A DNA stretch of 64,000 nucleotides, from positions 1,736,001 through 1,800,000 of the forward strand of contig OZ220497.1 in NCBI GenBank assembly GCA_965116245.1. The letters run 5' to 3'. The notes below the pieces were generated by a model. The model was not told the DNA's origin. It made no database searches and was given only the letters and a program-made list of their open reading frames with translations. The translations under genes were made by a program, and so were the position numbers. Source of the DNA: Poriferisodalis sp965116245 (GTDB taxonomy: Bacteria > Actinomycetota > Acidimicrobiia > Acidimicrobiales > Poriferisodalaceae). Positions 1 through 8,875 of the stretch are shown piece after piece (the first letter of the stretch is position 1; every line of letters starts with the position of its first letter).

Positions 1-1
1 G

Positions 2-496
2 TTGTTGGACCAGCACCGAACGAGTTTCGTCGGTGAGCACTACACAGTGGCACAAGCGCCACTCGACCCCAAGCCGGTGCAATCGCCAATACCGCTGCTC
101 ATTGGAGGTGGTGGCCGTCGGCGCACTCTGCGCACGACAGCCCGCTGGGCCACCGAGTGGAACTACTGGGGCATGCCCAGCGACATAGCCGAACTATGCG
201 CAGTGCTGGACGGGCACTGCGAGGCGATCGGTCGCGACCCCGCAGAGATCAGTCGGTCTGCGTGCGCATTGCTGTTCATCAATGAGGACTCCGCCAAGCT
301 GGACCGATTCCGTGGCAGGGACTTCGGCCGGGCCACGATTGTTGGCACGCCCGATGAAGTCGGCGAAGTCGTTGAGCAATATCGGCAAGTCGGCGTTGAG
401 GAGTTGATCATCCCGGACTTCACGTTCGGTCCTATGGAGGCCAAGAAGCACTCAATGGACCTGTTCATCAACGAGGTAGCGCCGAACTTCAGATAG
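2..496 (+). CDS. LLM-class (F420-type) flavin oxidoreductase, C-terminal part
   Basis: The reading frame is open at the window edge, so the gene very probably starts upstream and only about 164 C-terminal residues are seen. The pattern PIPLLIGGGG near residue 32, then TARWATEWN and a late GTPDEVGEVVEQY segment, is typical of the luciferase-like monooxygenase fold, whose actinobacterial members often use coenzyme F420. The GTP-(D/E)-x-(I/V) segment normally lies about 60 residues from the C-terminus, which fits. Substrate cannot be told. The F420 preference is inferred from the family and host group, not from a visible residue. Confidence 0.8.
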   Translation: MLDQHRTSFVGEHYTVAQAPLDPKPVQSPIPLLIGGGGRRRTLRTTARWATEWNYWGMPSDIAELCAVLDGHCEAIGRDPAEISRSACALLFINEDSAKLDRFRGRDFGRATIVGTPDEVGEVVEQYRQVGVEELIIPDFTFGPMEAKKHSMDLFINEVAPNFR

Positions 497-642
497 GTCC
501 CGGGTAGATCCCAGGGTCAGCATCCGCAGCGAAGCTACATCGTCACACCCAGGACGGGTCTGCGCCTAGACGTGGTGACCCGGTTCGGCTTGGCCGCGCG
601 CTGGTAAACGAGGACAAGACCAAGTCAAGCAGGTCTGCGTGT

Positions 643-676
643 TTGACGGGGGGGGGGGCGGGGTGTGTGCTACACT
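643..676 (+). promoter_or_regulatory. Putative promoter with an internal G11 homopolymer
   Basis: A -35-like TTGACG (643-648) and a -10-like TACACT (671-676) are separated by 22 nt. The spacer begins inside an uninterrupted run of 11 G (648-658), followed by C and four more G. A 22-nt spacer is too long for a good sigma-70-type promoter; loss of four or five G would give 17-18 nt. The site is about 90 bp upstream of the secreted RCC1-like protein and is the only clear promoter-like element in the 267-bp gap after the LLM gene. Function is inferred. Confidence 0.4.
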
Positions 677-769
677 CTGCCCGCTGTGCCAAAGCAGGCA
701 CGCAAGCAGACTGAGGTGAGCTTCTAAAACCAGTCTGCGGGCGAACTTCAGGAGTATGGGAGGATGTTC

Positions 770-2728
770 ATGGGCGATTCAGGTTTACAAGTCGGCGTCG
801 GCGCGAATGGGCGGCGGCACCGCCGGTCGGTCCTGGCTTTGGTGAGCGCTTTGGTACTGGTGGCGTCGATACTGGTGAGTTCGGCTCCAGGTTCGGCTCA
901 GGAGTCTGTGGCTGAGGTTGATTTGGTGGCCGAATTGAAGGTGAAGCCTTCCAGCGAGGGGGCCGTCTTGTCCTGGGTCTATAGTGAGGAGCTTGGTGCT
1001 GATGTTGATTGTCCGATTTCGCGCTATGTGATAACCATATATGAGTATGCTGACGGTGAGTATGAAACCAAGGCTAACGAGTATGTTGATGTTCCAGCTA
1101 GTGGTTTTGAGGTTACTGGTCTTGATCCGTTGACGGAATATGCTGCTATGTTGTGGTCTTATTCATATAGTTGCAAGAGATATGGTAGAGGTAGCGGTGT
1201 AGTTGCGCATTTCACTACTACCGAGATTGATAATGGCAGTGAGGTGTCTTTAGATTTAGGCGGCGGCGAGACTACGGTTACTACAACTACCACGACGACC
1301 ACTACACCTCCAACCACGTCAACTACTACAACGATCCCTCCAACAACTACTGCACAGAACGAACGACCCCGGCGCTGGAATTATATTTCCTCGCGGAATG
1401 AATGGAGACCTCAGTGGCCTGTTGGTCACCCTATTGTGAAGGTCGTTCCATCGAGCACCGGGATGGTTATGACTTGGACATTTGCTTGGTATTATGACAG
1501 AGCCAAAACGCAAGTTATAGAAGAGGAGGTGATGGATACAATTGACTGTCAGATTGGTCATGCACAAGTCAGAATATATGAAAATCTAAAGCCAGAATAC
1601 TGGAAGACTCACCCCGATGGTCATATGTACTTCATGGGGTCTGTTACAAAGTTGAGGAGTTCGTACAAGCGGGTTATATTGGAGGATATTGAGTTTCCAG
1701 GGGCTAGGTTTGAAGTCAGCAACCTGAAACCGCTAACTCAATATAGGCTTCAGTTACATCAATTGGAAACATCCAACTGTGTGCTGCCCATTTTGTTTAC
1801 GTCGTTCACTACGCTCGCAACTACCGCGACAACCACTGCCACTACTACGATCCCGCCAACTACGACTACCACCACTACCACAACTACTCCGACTGACGAG
1901 TCCAGCGACGACGATGAACCCAGTGGTGATACTGATAGTGAATCCGATAGCGACATTGTTTCAGTGTCGGCGGGTGGGTCCCGTTTGTGTGGGCTGCGTG
2001 CCAACGGGACTCTTCACTGCACAAAATGGCTCGGCAAGAACCGGTTCAGTGAGTCTGATACTCCTGAGGGTATATTCACGGCTGTGTCGGTTGGTTATGC
2101 ACACTCGTGTGCGGTGCAGGTAGAAGCTGAGATAATTAGTTGCTGGGGCAAGAACCAATATGGTCAACTGAACGCGCCGACTAACAGTGGGTTCGTTACA
2201 GTTTCGGCGGGCAGATATCACAGTTGTGCTATTGATGCTCAACACGTGGTTACTTGTTGGGGCAGGAACCGTGATGGCGAGGCTGAAGCCCCGTCTGGTG
2301 AGTTTGGTGCGGTATCGGCCGGTCGGCGGCACACTTGCGGAGTGCTGCGCAATAGCGGTGCGGTCACTTGTTGGGGCTACAATCGTGACGGGCGATCGGA
2401 TGCTCCATCGGGTGATTTCGCTGATGTAGCTGCCGGAACCAGGCACTCCTGTGGGCTGCTCACCGATGGTTCCATTGTTTGTTGGGGCAATAACAGCAAG
2501 GGCCAGACAGATGTACCAGTCGGCCAATACACTGCGGTATCAGTGGGTAACTGGCAATCGTGTGGGCTGCGTACTGACGGTACTGTAGCGTGTTGGGGTG
2601 ACGGAAAGTATGAACTCGCTGAACCATTCCGGTCCACCGAGTACACGGCTATATCGGTCGGTCGCTGGCATAGCTGTGGGATAGGAACCGACGGTGGCGC
2701 TCACTGTTGGGATCGTAAAACGCGCTAA
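770..2728 (+). CDS. Secreted FN3-like / RCC1-repeat protein
   Basis: The N-terminus has a twin-Arg-containing basic stretch, a hydrophobic core (about residues 20-45) and an AQE-like cleavage site, so export is expected. Two FN3-like modules follow, each containing the phrase L-(D/K)-PLT-(E/Q)-Y and each ending in a Thr-rich linker (about residues 160-190 and 345-375). The last 270 residues carry about seven RCC1-type blades, each with (H/Q)-S-C-G/A and V-x-CWG, predicting a beta-propeller with paired Cys. No LPXTG or C-terminal membrane helix is seen. ATG at 770 is preferred because GGGAGG (758-763) sits 6 nt upstream; ATG at 764 is the alternative. Codon use is more AT-rich than the neighbours. 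Likely a surface or secreted recognition protein; ligand unknown. Confidence 0.8.
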   Translation: MGDSGLQVGVGANGRRHRRSVLALVSALVLVASILVSSAPGSAQESVAEVDLVAELKVKPSSEGAVLSWVYSEELGADVDCPISRYVITIYEYADGEYETKANEYVDVPASGFEVTGLDPLTEYAAMLWSYSYSCKRYGRGSGVVAHFTTTEIDNGSEVSLDLGGGETTVTTTTTTTTTPPTTSTTTTIPPTTTAQNERPRRWNYISSRNEWRPQWPVGHPIVKVVPSSTGMVMTWTFAWYYDRAKTQVIEEEVMDTIDCQIGHAQVRIYENLKPEYWKTHPDGHMYFMGSVTKLRSSYKRVILEDIEFPGARFEVSNLKPLTQYRLQLHQLETSNCVLPILFTSFTTLATTATTTATTTIPPTTTTTTTTTTPTDESSDDDEPSGDTDSESDSDIVSVSAGGSRLCGLRANGTLHCTKWLGKNRFSESDTPEGIFTAVSVGYAHSCAVQVEAEIISCWGKNQYGQLNAPTNSGFVTVSAGRYHSCAIDAQHVVTCWGRNRDGEAEAPSGEFGAVSAGRRHTCGVLRNSGAVTCWGYNRDGRSDAPSGDFADVAAGTRHSCGLLTDGSIVCWGNNSKGQTDVPVGQYTAVSVGNWQSCGLRTDGTVACWGDGKYELAEPFRSTEYTAISVGRWHSCGIGTDGGAHCWDRKTR

Positions 2729-2739
2729 GCGCCTGATTG

Positions 2740-4005
2740 CTAGCCGCGACGGGGAGCAGACGACCGAAAGATCGGCGGACCGGCCGAGGTGATGCCGTCA
2801 GCCTCAAGCACGTCGAGTGCTGCACTATCTAGTCCGGCCAGCTCCGTCAGTACCTCGCGGTTGTGTTGGCCGCGTTCACCGACAACTGTGCCGCGTTGGG
2901 CTCCCGCGTCGGCACCGCCGAAGCGCCACGGCGACTGCGGGACCGTAAGCGGCACGCCATCTGCGCCTGCTGCGACTTCCACGAACGCGCCGCGTTCGGT
3001 TGCCCATTCGGTTTGCGCTAGCTCGGGCACGGTGCGCACCTCTGCAGCCATTACGGCCTTTACTCCTATCGCAGTTTCGACTGCTTCGGCGCTGTCGAAC
3101 TGGCTTACCCACTCACCAAAGATGGCCTCCAGTTCGCTGCGGTGGTGTACCCGGTCTTCAATGCGGGCGAACCGCGGATCCTCTAGCAAGTCGGGGCGAC
3201 CCATGGCCCTTGTGATGACCTTCATGCCGAAGTTGGCGGTCACATCCAGGGTCACGTTTACATGCCGACCGTTAGACAGCGGATAAACCGCACACCAGTT
3301 CTGACCGGATTTGAATCCCATCTGAGGGTCTTGGCCAGTCAACTCTGTAGCGGCCTGGTCGTTGCACATAAGGGTGCTCTCAGCCATCGACACCTCCACT
3401 GCCTGCCCACGCCCCGTCCGATGACGCATGTGGAGGGCGGCCAGGATGGCGCCAACCGCATGCAAGCCAGTAGAGGTATCGGCGTGCGACATCGGTTCGT
3501 TGCGGTACGGATCGTTGCCTCGCCGCCTCGACACCATCTCGGTCACGCCAGCCTCAGCATGCAGGACCGACGCGAAGGCACCACGATGGCTACGGCTGTT
3601 GCCATGTCCCCAGCCCGACACCGACGCCACAATGACCCGCGGATTCACCGCAGCGAGCGCCTTGTAGCCCAGCCCTAACTTGTCAAGGACCCCAGGGCGA
3701 TAGTTCTCAACCACGATGTCGGCCTTAGGCACCATTGCCATCAGCACATCACGCCCAGCCTGCGTCGTTAGGTCTAGTGACACACATTCCTTGCCCGCGT
3801 TGAAGTGGGCAAAATACGCCGATTGGCCTTCCACTTGGGGCACGACGAAACGTGTCAGGTCGGCGTCTGGCGGTTCAATCTTCACAACCCGTGCGCCAAG
3901 ATCGGCGAGTAACCGACCCGCGATCGGGCCAGCGACAGCACGTGTCAAGTCGAGTACCAGGATGTCTTCGAGCGGCCGTTCCACGCCGCCCGACGATAGA
4001 GCCAT
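2740..4005 (-). CDS. CaiB/BaiF family CoA transferase
   Basis: A 421-residue class III CoA transferase, predicted to move CoA between acyl-CoA and a free carboxylic acid in the cytoplasm. Family marks are the opening DILVLDLTRAVAGPIAGRLL, ADLGARVVKIEPP, then DLTTQAGRDVL and VVENYRPGVLDKLGLGY, all in the usual order and spacing; the length is normal. The start ATG gives the standard short lead before the first strand. It lies 36 bp downstream of an enoyl-CoA hydratase on the same strand, suggesting a two-gene acyl-CoA operon. Substrate not identifiable from sequence. It converges on the RCC1 gene with an 11-bp gap. Confidence 0.88.
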   Translation of the reverse strand: MALSSGGVERPLEDILVLDLTRAVAGPIAGRLLADLGARVVKIEPPDADLTRFVVPQVEGQSAYFAHFNAGKECVSLDLTTQAGRDVLMAMVPKADIVVENYRPGVLDKLGLGYKALAAVNPRVIVASVSGWGHGNSRSHRGAFASVLHAEAGVTEMVSRRRGNDPYRNEPMSHADTSTGLHAVGAILAALHMRHRTGRGQAVEVSMAESTLMCNDQAATELTGQDPQMGFKSGQNWCAVYPLSNGRHVNVTLDVTANFGMKVITRAMGRPDLLEDPRFARIEDRVHHRSELEAIFGEWVSQFDSAEAVETAIGVKAVMAAEVRTVPELAQTEWATERGAFVEVAAGADGVPLTVPQSPWRFGGADAGAQRGTVVGERGQHNREVLTELAGLDSAALDVLEADGITSAGPPIFRSSAPRRG

Positions 4006-4041
4006 ATGTCGAGGGCTGCCCGCTAGTCAGCTAGTCAGACC

Positions 4042-4920
4042 TCAGTGCTGATCTGTGTTGATCTCGGCCACTAGGTGGGCAACTCGCATCTCGCCCTCGC
4101 GGGTTTGGCCGCCTAGCTCCATGAACTGCTCCATGGCTGGCTTCGCCTGTGGTGTGCGCATTAGCTGCTGGAACAGATACTGCTCCTCAAACAGCCCCTC
4201 CCGCAGCGGCAACTCGTCGGCCGCGTTGACAGCCTGCTTGGCCAGCGCGACTGCTTGGGGTGGGAACTTGGCGATGCGGTACGCCAGATCTGTCACGAAG
4301 GGCCGTAGCTGGTCGGCTGGCAGCGCGCGGTTCAGGTAGCCCCATTGCTCGGCATTGCGTGCATCCAGATCGACGCCGCCCAGGATCACCTCCATGGCAC
4401 GGCCGCGCCCGACCAGACGGGGAAGCCGCTGCGTGCCGGTGCCGCCTGGCAAGATTCCGATCGGCACCTCCATCTGGTTGATGACCGTCTGGTCAAGCGC
4501 ACCAAAACGCATGTCGCACGACATCGATAGCTCACTGCCGCCACCGCCTACTCGGCCAGCGATCTCAACGATGGTCACCTTGGGCATCGTTCGGTAGCGC
4601 TCGCACATCAGGTGAAACCCAGCATGCTCAGCGGGTCGCTCCGCTGGCCCTTCGGTGGGGAAGCCCAAGATCGCCGTCACGTCAAAGTGTGCGATAAAAA
4701 AGTCAGGGTTGTCGCTGCGCAACACCACCACACGCATTGAGTCGTCGCCAGCAGCTAGCACGCTGAACTTGGCCAGCTCGCGGAACAACGCTGGCGTCAT
4801 CACGTTGATCGGTGGTGCGTCAATAGTGACGAAGGCAACGCCTGCATCGCGCTGAATGTGCAGCAGCGCGAAATCGGCGTCGGTCATGTGGGCATCGGAC
4901 TTTGGGGCCGGAGAAGTCAT
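4042..4920 (-). CDS. Enoyl-CoA hydratase/isomerase (crotonase) family protein
   Basis: About 292 residues with the crotonase fold. Visible marks are VTIDAPPINVM at the first strand, then an oxyanion-hole-like segment AGRVGGGGSELSMSCDMRFG and IGILPGGTGTQRLPRLVGRGRAMEVILGG, where the Gly-Gly and Glu-like positions of hydratases are roughly kept. A C-terminal helix pack ends in an unusual hydrophilic tail. ATG 4920 is chosen because the six codons upstream add nothing family-like; ATG 4887 is also possible. It is upstream of, and probably co-transcribed with, the CaiB-type transferase. The specific acyl substrate is unknown. Confidence 0.8.
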   Translation of the reverse strand: MTSPAPKSDAHMTDADFALLHIQRDAGVAFVTIDAPPINVMTPALFRELAKFSVLAAGDDSMRVVVLRSDNPDFFIAHFDVTAILGFPTEGPAERPAEHAGFHLMCERYRTMPKVTIVEIAGRVGGGGSELSMSCDMRFGALDQTVINQMEVPIGILPGGTGTQRLPRLVGRGRAMEVILGGVDLDARNAEQWGYLNRALPADQLRPFVTDLAYRIAKFPPQAVALAKQAVNAADELPLREGLFEEQYLFQQLMRTPQAKPAMEQFMELGGQTREGEMRVAHLVAEINTDQH

Positions 4921-5003
4921 GGCCGCAGCGTGCCACAAGCCGAAGCCACTCCGCCCGATTGCTATGTCTAGTAGTCAAGCCCGCTCTTGAGCCGAGTCTA
5001 GTG

Positions 5004-5033
5004 TTGCTATGAACTGCTGTTCGGAACTACACT
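5004..5033 (+). promoter_or_regulatory. recA promoter with LexA (SOS) box
   Basis: GAACTGCTGTTC at 5011-5022 is a perfect GAAC-N4-GTTC palindrome, the Gram-positive/actinobacterial LexA box. It lies in the 18-nt spacer between TTGCTA (5004-5009) and TACACT (5028-5033), so bound LexA would block RNA polymerase. The start of recA is about 145 nt downstream. The repressor gene itself is not in the window. Confidence 0.85.
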
Positions 5034-5166
5034 GCTGTTATTCTGCAGTGCCAGGAAAGATCAGCTCGCAATAATTCGGCCGTGCTTTGTCACACCCACG
5101 TTCTACGGTGCTGATCAACGGCATCGCGCACCGGGCGCGGCCAAACGGGAGTCCGAGGAGGACGAC

Positions 5167-6255
5167 ATGACTAAGCAAGACACAGAACGGGATCGAGCGC
5201 TGGACATGACGCTTACGCAGATCCGGCGTCAGTTTGGCGAAGGCTCTGTGATGAAGATGGGCGACAAACATCACATGGCGGTCGAGGCCATCTCTTCAGG
5301 CAGCCTCGCTATTGATCTAGCGCTCGGAATCGGCGGCTTTCCGCGTGGCCGGGTAGTGGAGGTGTACGGCCCGGAGGCATCGGGCAAGTCCACACTCGCC
5401 ATGCACCTGGTGGCCGAGGCGCAACGAACTGGCGGCGTGTGCGCATATGTAGACGCTGAGCATGCGATGGATCCGCTCTACGCCAAAAACATCGGTGTTG
5501 ATGTTGACGAGTTGTTGATCTCTCAGCCCGACACGGGAGAGCAGGCGTTGGAGATAACCGACATGCTCATTCGCTCCGGTTCCATTGATGTTGTGGTCGT
5601 GGATTCGGTGGCGGCACTCACACCGAGGGCAGAAATTGAGGGCGAAATGGGCGACACCCATGTCGGCCTCCAGGCGCGCCTCATGTCCCAAGCGCTGCGC
5701 AAGCTCACTGCCAACTTGAACAAGACCAAGACGATCTGCGTGTTCATCAACCAGTTGCGCGAGAAGATCGGAGTCATGTTCGGCAGTCCTGAGACCACAT
5801 CGGGCGGTCGGGCACTGAAGTTCTACTCCTCTGTGAGGATCGACATCCGCCGCATTGAGGCCATCAAGATGGACGGAGAAGTGGTCGGCGGTCGTACTCG
5901 CGTCAAAATCGTGAAGAACAAGGTGGCGCCGCCGTTCCGTCAAGCCGAGTTTGACATCATGTACGGACAGGGCATCAGCCGCGAGGGTTCGCTGCTTGAT
6001 GTCGGCGTTGAGCACGGCATCGTTAAGAAGTCCGGTGCTTGGTACACCTATGAGGGTGAGCAGCTAGGCCAGGGCCGCGAGAACGCCAAGAGGTTCTTGA
6101 TTGCCAATCCTGAGGTCACGGTGGAAATAGACGGTCGAATCCGTTTGGCGCTCGGCATAGGGGCTGAGGGCGAGCCAGTTGACAGCGATGCAGACGTGCT
6201 GGATCGTCTTGACCAAGCCCAGTCGGCGCGTGTCCAGAGTGCCCACGCTGACTAA
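5167..6255 (+). CDS. recA: Recombinase RecA
   Basis: 362 residues, the usual RecA length. Walker A GPEASGKST is at residues 68-76, Walker B VVVVDSVAAL follows, and the L1/L2 DNA-binding loops are recognisable (GVMFGSPETTSGGRALKFY). RecA forms filaments on single-stranded DNA, drives strand exchange and triggers LexA self-cleavage. GAGGAG sits 6 nt before the ATG. A LexA box occupies the promoter, so the gene should be SOS-induced. No recX follows, unlike many actinobacteria; miaB starts 63 bp downstream. Confidence 0.99.
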   Translation: MTKQDTERDRALDMTLTQIRRQFGEGSVMKMGDKHHMAVEAISSGSLAIDLALGIGGFPRGRVVEVYGPEASGKSTLAMHLVAEAQRTGGVCAYVDAEHAMDPLYAKNIGVDVDELLISQPDTGEQALEITDMLIRSGSIDVVVVDSVAALTPRAEIEGEMGDTHVGLQARLMSQALRKLTANLNKTKTICVFINQLREKIGVMFGSPETTSGGRALKFYSSVRIDIRRIEAIKMDGEVVGGRTRVKIVKNKVAPPFRQAEFDIMYGQGISREGSLLDVGVEHGIVKKSGAWYTYEGEQLGQGRENAKRFLIANPEVTVEIDGRIRLALGIGAEGEPVDSDADVLDRLDQAQSARVQSAHAD

Positions 6256-6318
6256 CTGACAGGCGGACTGACCGACTGGCCGACCAATTGTCTCGAGCAG
6301 TCTCATAGTCTTGTTGCA

Positions 6319-7860
6319 GTGGCGGCAGACGAGCAAAGCCAAGAGCTTGCAGGCCAGCGGAGCTACTTCGTTCGTACCTACGGGTGCCAGATGAACGAGC
6401 ACGACTCCGAACGCATAGCGGGTTTATTGGAAGACGACAACCTGGTTGCCGCCCCCACGATGGCCGATGCAGACGTCATCGTTTTGAACACTTGCTGCAT
6501 ACGTGAGAACGCCGACAACAAGCTCTATGGACAGTTAGGGCACCTCAAGCGCCTCAAAGACGAACGGCCAGATGTGCAGATTGCTGTCGCAGGCTGTCTC
6601 GCTCAAAAAGATCAGCATCTTGTGCGCCAGCGGGCGCCACATGTAGATGTGGTGTTCGGCACGCACAACGTGGCCCGCGCTGCTGAACTGCTCTGCGACG
6701 CACGGAACTCTGGTCCTGTAACGGAGTTACTCGCCGAGTCAGAGGAGTTTCCGTCTGCGTTGCCGGTTCGGCGCGATGCTCAGCACGCGGCGTGGGTCAC
6801 GATCCAGATCGGCTGCGACAACTCGTGCGCGTTTTGCATCGTGCCCTCTGTGCGCGGCAGTGAGATTTCTCGCCCGTTCGGTGAGTTAGTCGCCGAAGCG
6901 TCCCGCCTTGCTGCCGACGGCGTAAGCGAAGTGACCCTGCTGGGTCAGAACGTCAACAGCTATGGACGTGATATCACTCTGGCGCTGCGCAACGCCCAGC
7001 ACTCTGCAGATCAGAACGATTGCAGTCAGAACGACTCCAATCAGCACGACCGCAAGCAGCACGACCCACATGGGGTTCTGTGGCGAGCAGGTCAGTCGTG
7101 GGCTGTGGGACGGCACACAGCTCGTCCTCTGTTTGGCGATCTATTGCGAGCTGTGGGCGCAGTTGCGGGCATCCAGCGAGTGCGGTTTATTAGCCCGCAC
7201 CCCAAAGACCTGCGGGCCGATGTCATCGCGGCCATGGCCGACACTCCCGAGGTTTGCGAGCACCTCCACTTGCCGCTGCAGTCAGGCAGCGATGCCATCC
7301 TCGCCGCTATGCATCGGGGCTACACAGCCCAGCGGTTCCTGGAGCGGCTTGAAGCGGCCCGCGATGCTGTAGAGGACCTAGCAGTCAGCACCGACATCAT
7401 CGTTGGGTTCCCCGGCGAGACCGACCAGGACTTCGCCGAGACGCTAGAAGTCGTCGCCGAAGCCGGTTTTGACAGCGCCTTCACATTTGTGTTCTCGCCA
7501 CGACCGGGCACCGAGGCAGCGGAGCTAACCGACCGATTCGTCTCGCCTTCGGTAGCGGCCGCGCGTATGGAGCGGCTACGAGCCGTGGTGGAGCGCTCGG
7601 CATACCTCGGCTGTCAGTCCCGTGTGGGCCGCATCGAGGAAGTACTGGTTGAGGGGCGTTCCAAGCGCGATCCGGACTTGCTGACGGGTCGGACCCGCCA
7701 GAATCGGCTGGTGCATTTCTCGTCATCCGAGTCGTTGCGCGTCGGTACCTATGCGAGGGTGCGTGTGCGTCAAGCCGCAACCTTCCACCTCAGCGGAGAC
7801 TTGCTGGAGGTGACGGCGCCAGCACGGCACCGCACACGCATTCCAGTTACCGCTCTCTGA
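6319..7860 (+). CDS. miaB: tRNA-2-methylthio-N6-dimethylallyladenosine synthase MiaB
   Basis: A radical-SAM methylthiotransferase that converts i6A37 to ms2i6A37 in tRNAs. N-terminal cluster cysteines are C23 (YGCQMNEHD), C59 (NTCC) and C93 (AGCLAQK); the radical-SAM CxxxCxxC is C166, C170, C173. A TRAM domain closes the protein. Starts at GTG. It is longer than usual (513 residues) because of an insert at about residues 218-270 after LLGQNVNSYG, which includes four five-residue Q-(N/H)-D-x-x repeats coded by a 15-bp tandem repeat (7012-7071). MiaA, which makes its substrate, follows 13 bp later. Confidence 0.97.
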   Translation: MAADEQSQELAGQRSYFVRTYGCQMNEHDSERIAGLLEDDNLVAAPTMADADVIVLNTCCIRENADNKLYGQLGHLKRLKDERPDVQIAVAGCLAQKDQHLVRQRAPHVDVVFGTHNVARAAELLCDARNSGPVTELLAESEEFPSALPVRRDAQHAAWVTIQIGCDNSCAFCIVPSVRGSEISRPFGELVAEASRLAADGVSEVTLLGQNVNSYGRDITLALRNAQHSADQNDCSQNDSNQHDRKQHDPHGVLWRAGQSWAVGRHTARPLFGDLLRAVGAVAGIQRVRFISPHPKDLRADVIAAMADTPEVCEHLHLPLQSGSDAILAAMHRGYTAQRFLERLEAARDAVEDLAVSTDIIVGFPGETDQDFAETLEVVAEAGFDSAFTFVFSPRPGTEAAELTDRFVSPSVAAARMERLRAVVERSAYLGCQSRVGRIEEVLVEGRSKRDPDLLTGRTRQNRLVHFSSSESLRVGTYARVRVRQAATFHLSGDLLEVTAPARHRTRIPVTAL

Positions 7861-7873
7861 GCGGCTAAGTGCC

Positions 7874-8839
7874 GTGGGCGGCGACGTTGGCGACACGGGC
7901 GACGCCGTTGACGCAGTTGATAGGCCGCCGGTGATCGTCGGCCCGACAGCATCGGGTAAGTCAAAGCTGGCGCTGGAGTTGGCACGGCGGGCACGCTTGA
8001 CTTCTCCTGCCGCTGTAGAGCTGGTGTCGGTGGACTCAATGGCGGTCTACCGGGGGATGGACATCGGCACGGCAAAGCCCGCGGCGGCCGAGCAAGCCGA
8101 AGTGCCGCATCACCTAATTGATCTTGTCGAACCGTCGGAGCGGTTCACCGTCGTTGACTACGCGGCGGCGTTCTCTTCGGCCATGAGCGACATGGCTGCC
8201 CGGCGAGTCTTCCCGTTGCTCGTTGGCGGCACGGGCCTGTACTTGCGCGCTGCCCTCGACGGCCTAAAGCCGCCTGCGGAGTATCCCGACATTGCTGCAG
8301 AGTTAGAAGCCGAAGCTCGCGCCAGCCCCGATGCCATCGTCTCGCTTCACAACCGCCTCGCGCAGTTGGATCCGTTGGCAGCGTCACGTATGACGCCTAC
8401 AAACTCGCGCCGTGTGGTTCGAGCGTTGTCGGTTTGTCTTGGTGCCTCGCAGCCGTTCTCGTCTTTCGGACCTGGTTTGCACGTTTATCCCGACGTGCCC
8501 TTCCGGATGTTGGGCATTGAAATTAATCGGGACACGCTTGATGAGCGCATAGCTGACCGCTACCGCCGACAGATGGAAAACGGCTTTCTTGAAGAGGTGC
8601 GGCGGTTAGCTCTAAGACCGCTATCGCGTACCGCCGCGCAGGCCCTTGGCTACAAGGAGCTGCGAGCCCACTTGGAAGGGCAATACACGCTGGACGAAGC
8701 GTTGGAGATCGCGGTCAGGCGAACTGGGCGTTTTGCTCGCCGTCAGCAGCGTTGGTTCGCCAGAGATCCGCGCATTACTTGGATTCCTTACCGAAGCACC
8801 GAGGAGATGGCAGACCATGTGCAACAGCTCGGATTCTGA
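7874..8839 (+). CDS. miaA: tRNA dimethylallyltransferase MiaA
   Basis: Transfers a dimethylallyl group to N6 of A37 in tRNAs reading UNN codons, the step before MiaB. The P-loop GPTASGKSK is at residues 23-31; DSMAVYRGMDIGTAKP, HHLIDLVEP, GGTGLYLRA and FARRQQRWF follow in the standard order. 321 residues is normal. GTG start 13 bp after miaB, so the two are probably one transcript. The first about 18 residues are a Val/Asp-rich lead not needed by the fold. Confidence 0.97.
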   Translation: MGGDVGDTGDAVDAVDRPPVIVGPTASGKSKLALELARRARLTSPAAVELVSVDSMAVYRGMDIGTAKPAAAEQAEVPHHLIDLVEPSERFTVVDYAAAFSSAMSDMAARRVFPLLVGGTGLYLRAALDGLKPPAEYPDIAAELEAEARASPDAIVSLHNRLAQLDPLAASRMTPTNSRRVVRALSVCLGASQPFSSFGPGLHVYPDVPFRMLGIEINRDTLDERIADRYRRQMENGFLEEVRRLALRPLSRTAAQALGYKELRAHLEGQYTLDEALEIAVRRTGRFARRQQRWFARDPRITWIPYRSTEEMADHVQQLGF

Positions 8840-8875
8840 GGCTCTGATATTGCACAGCCTGCGCACTTGCAAGGT

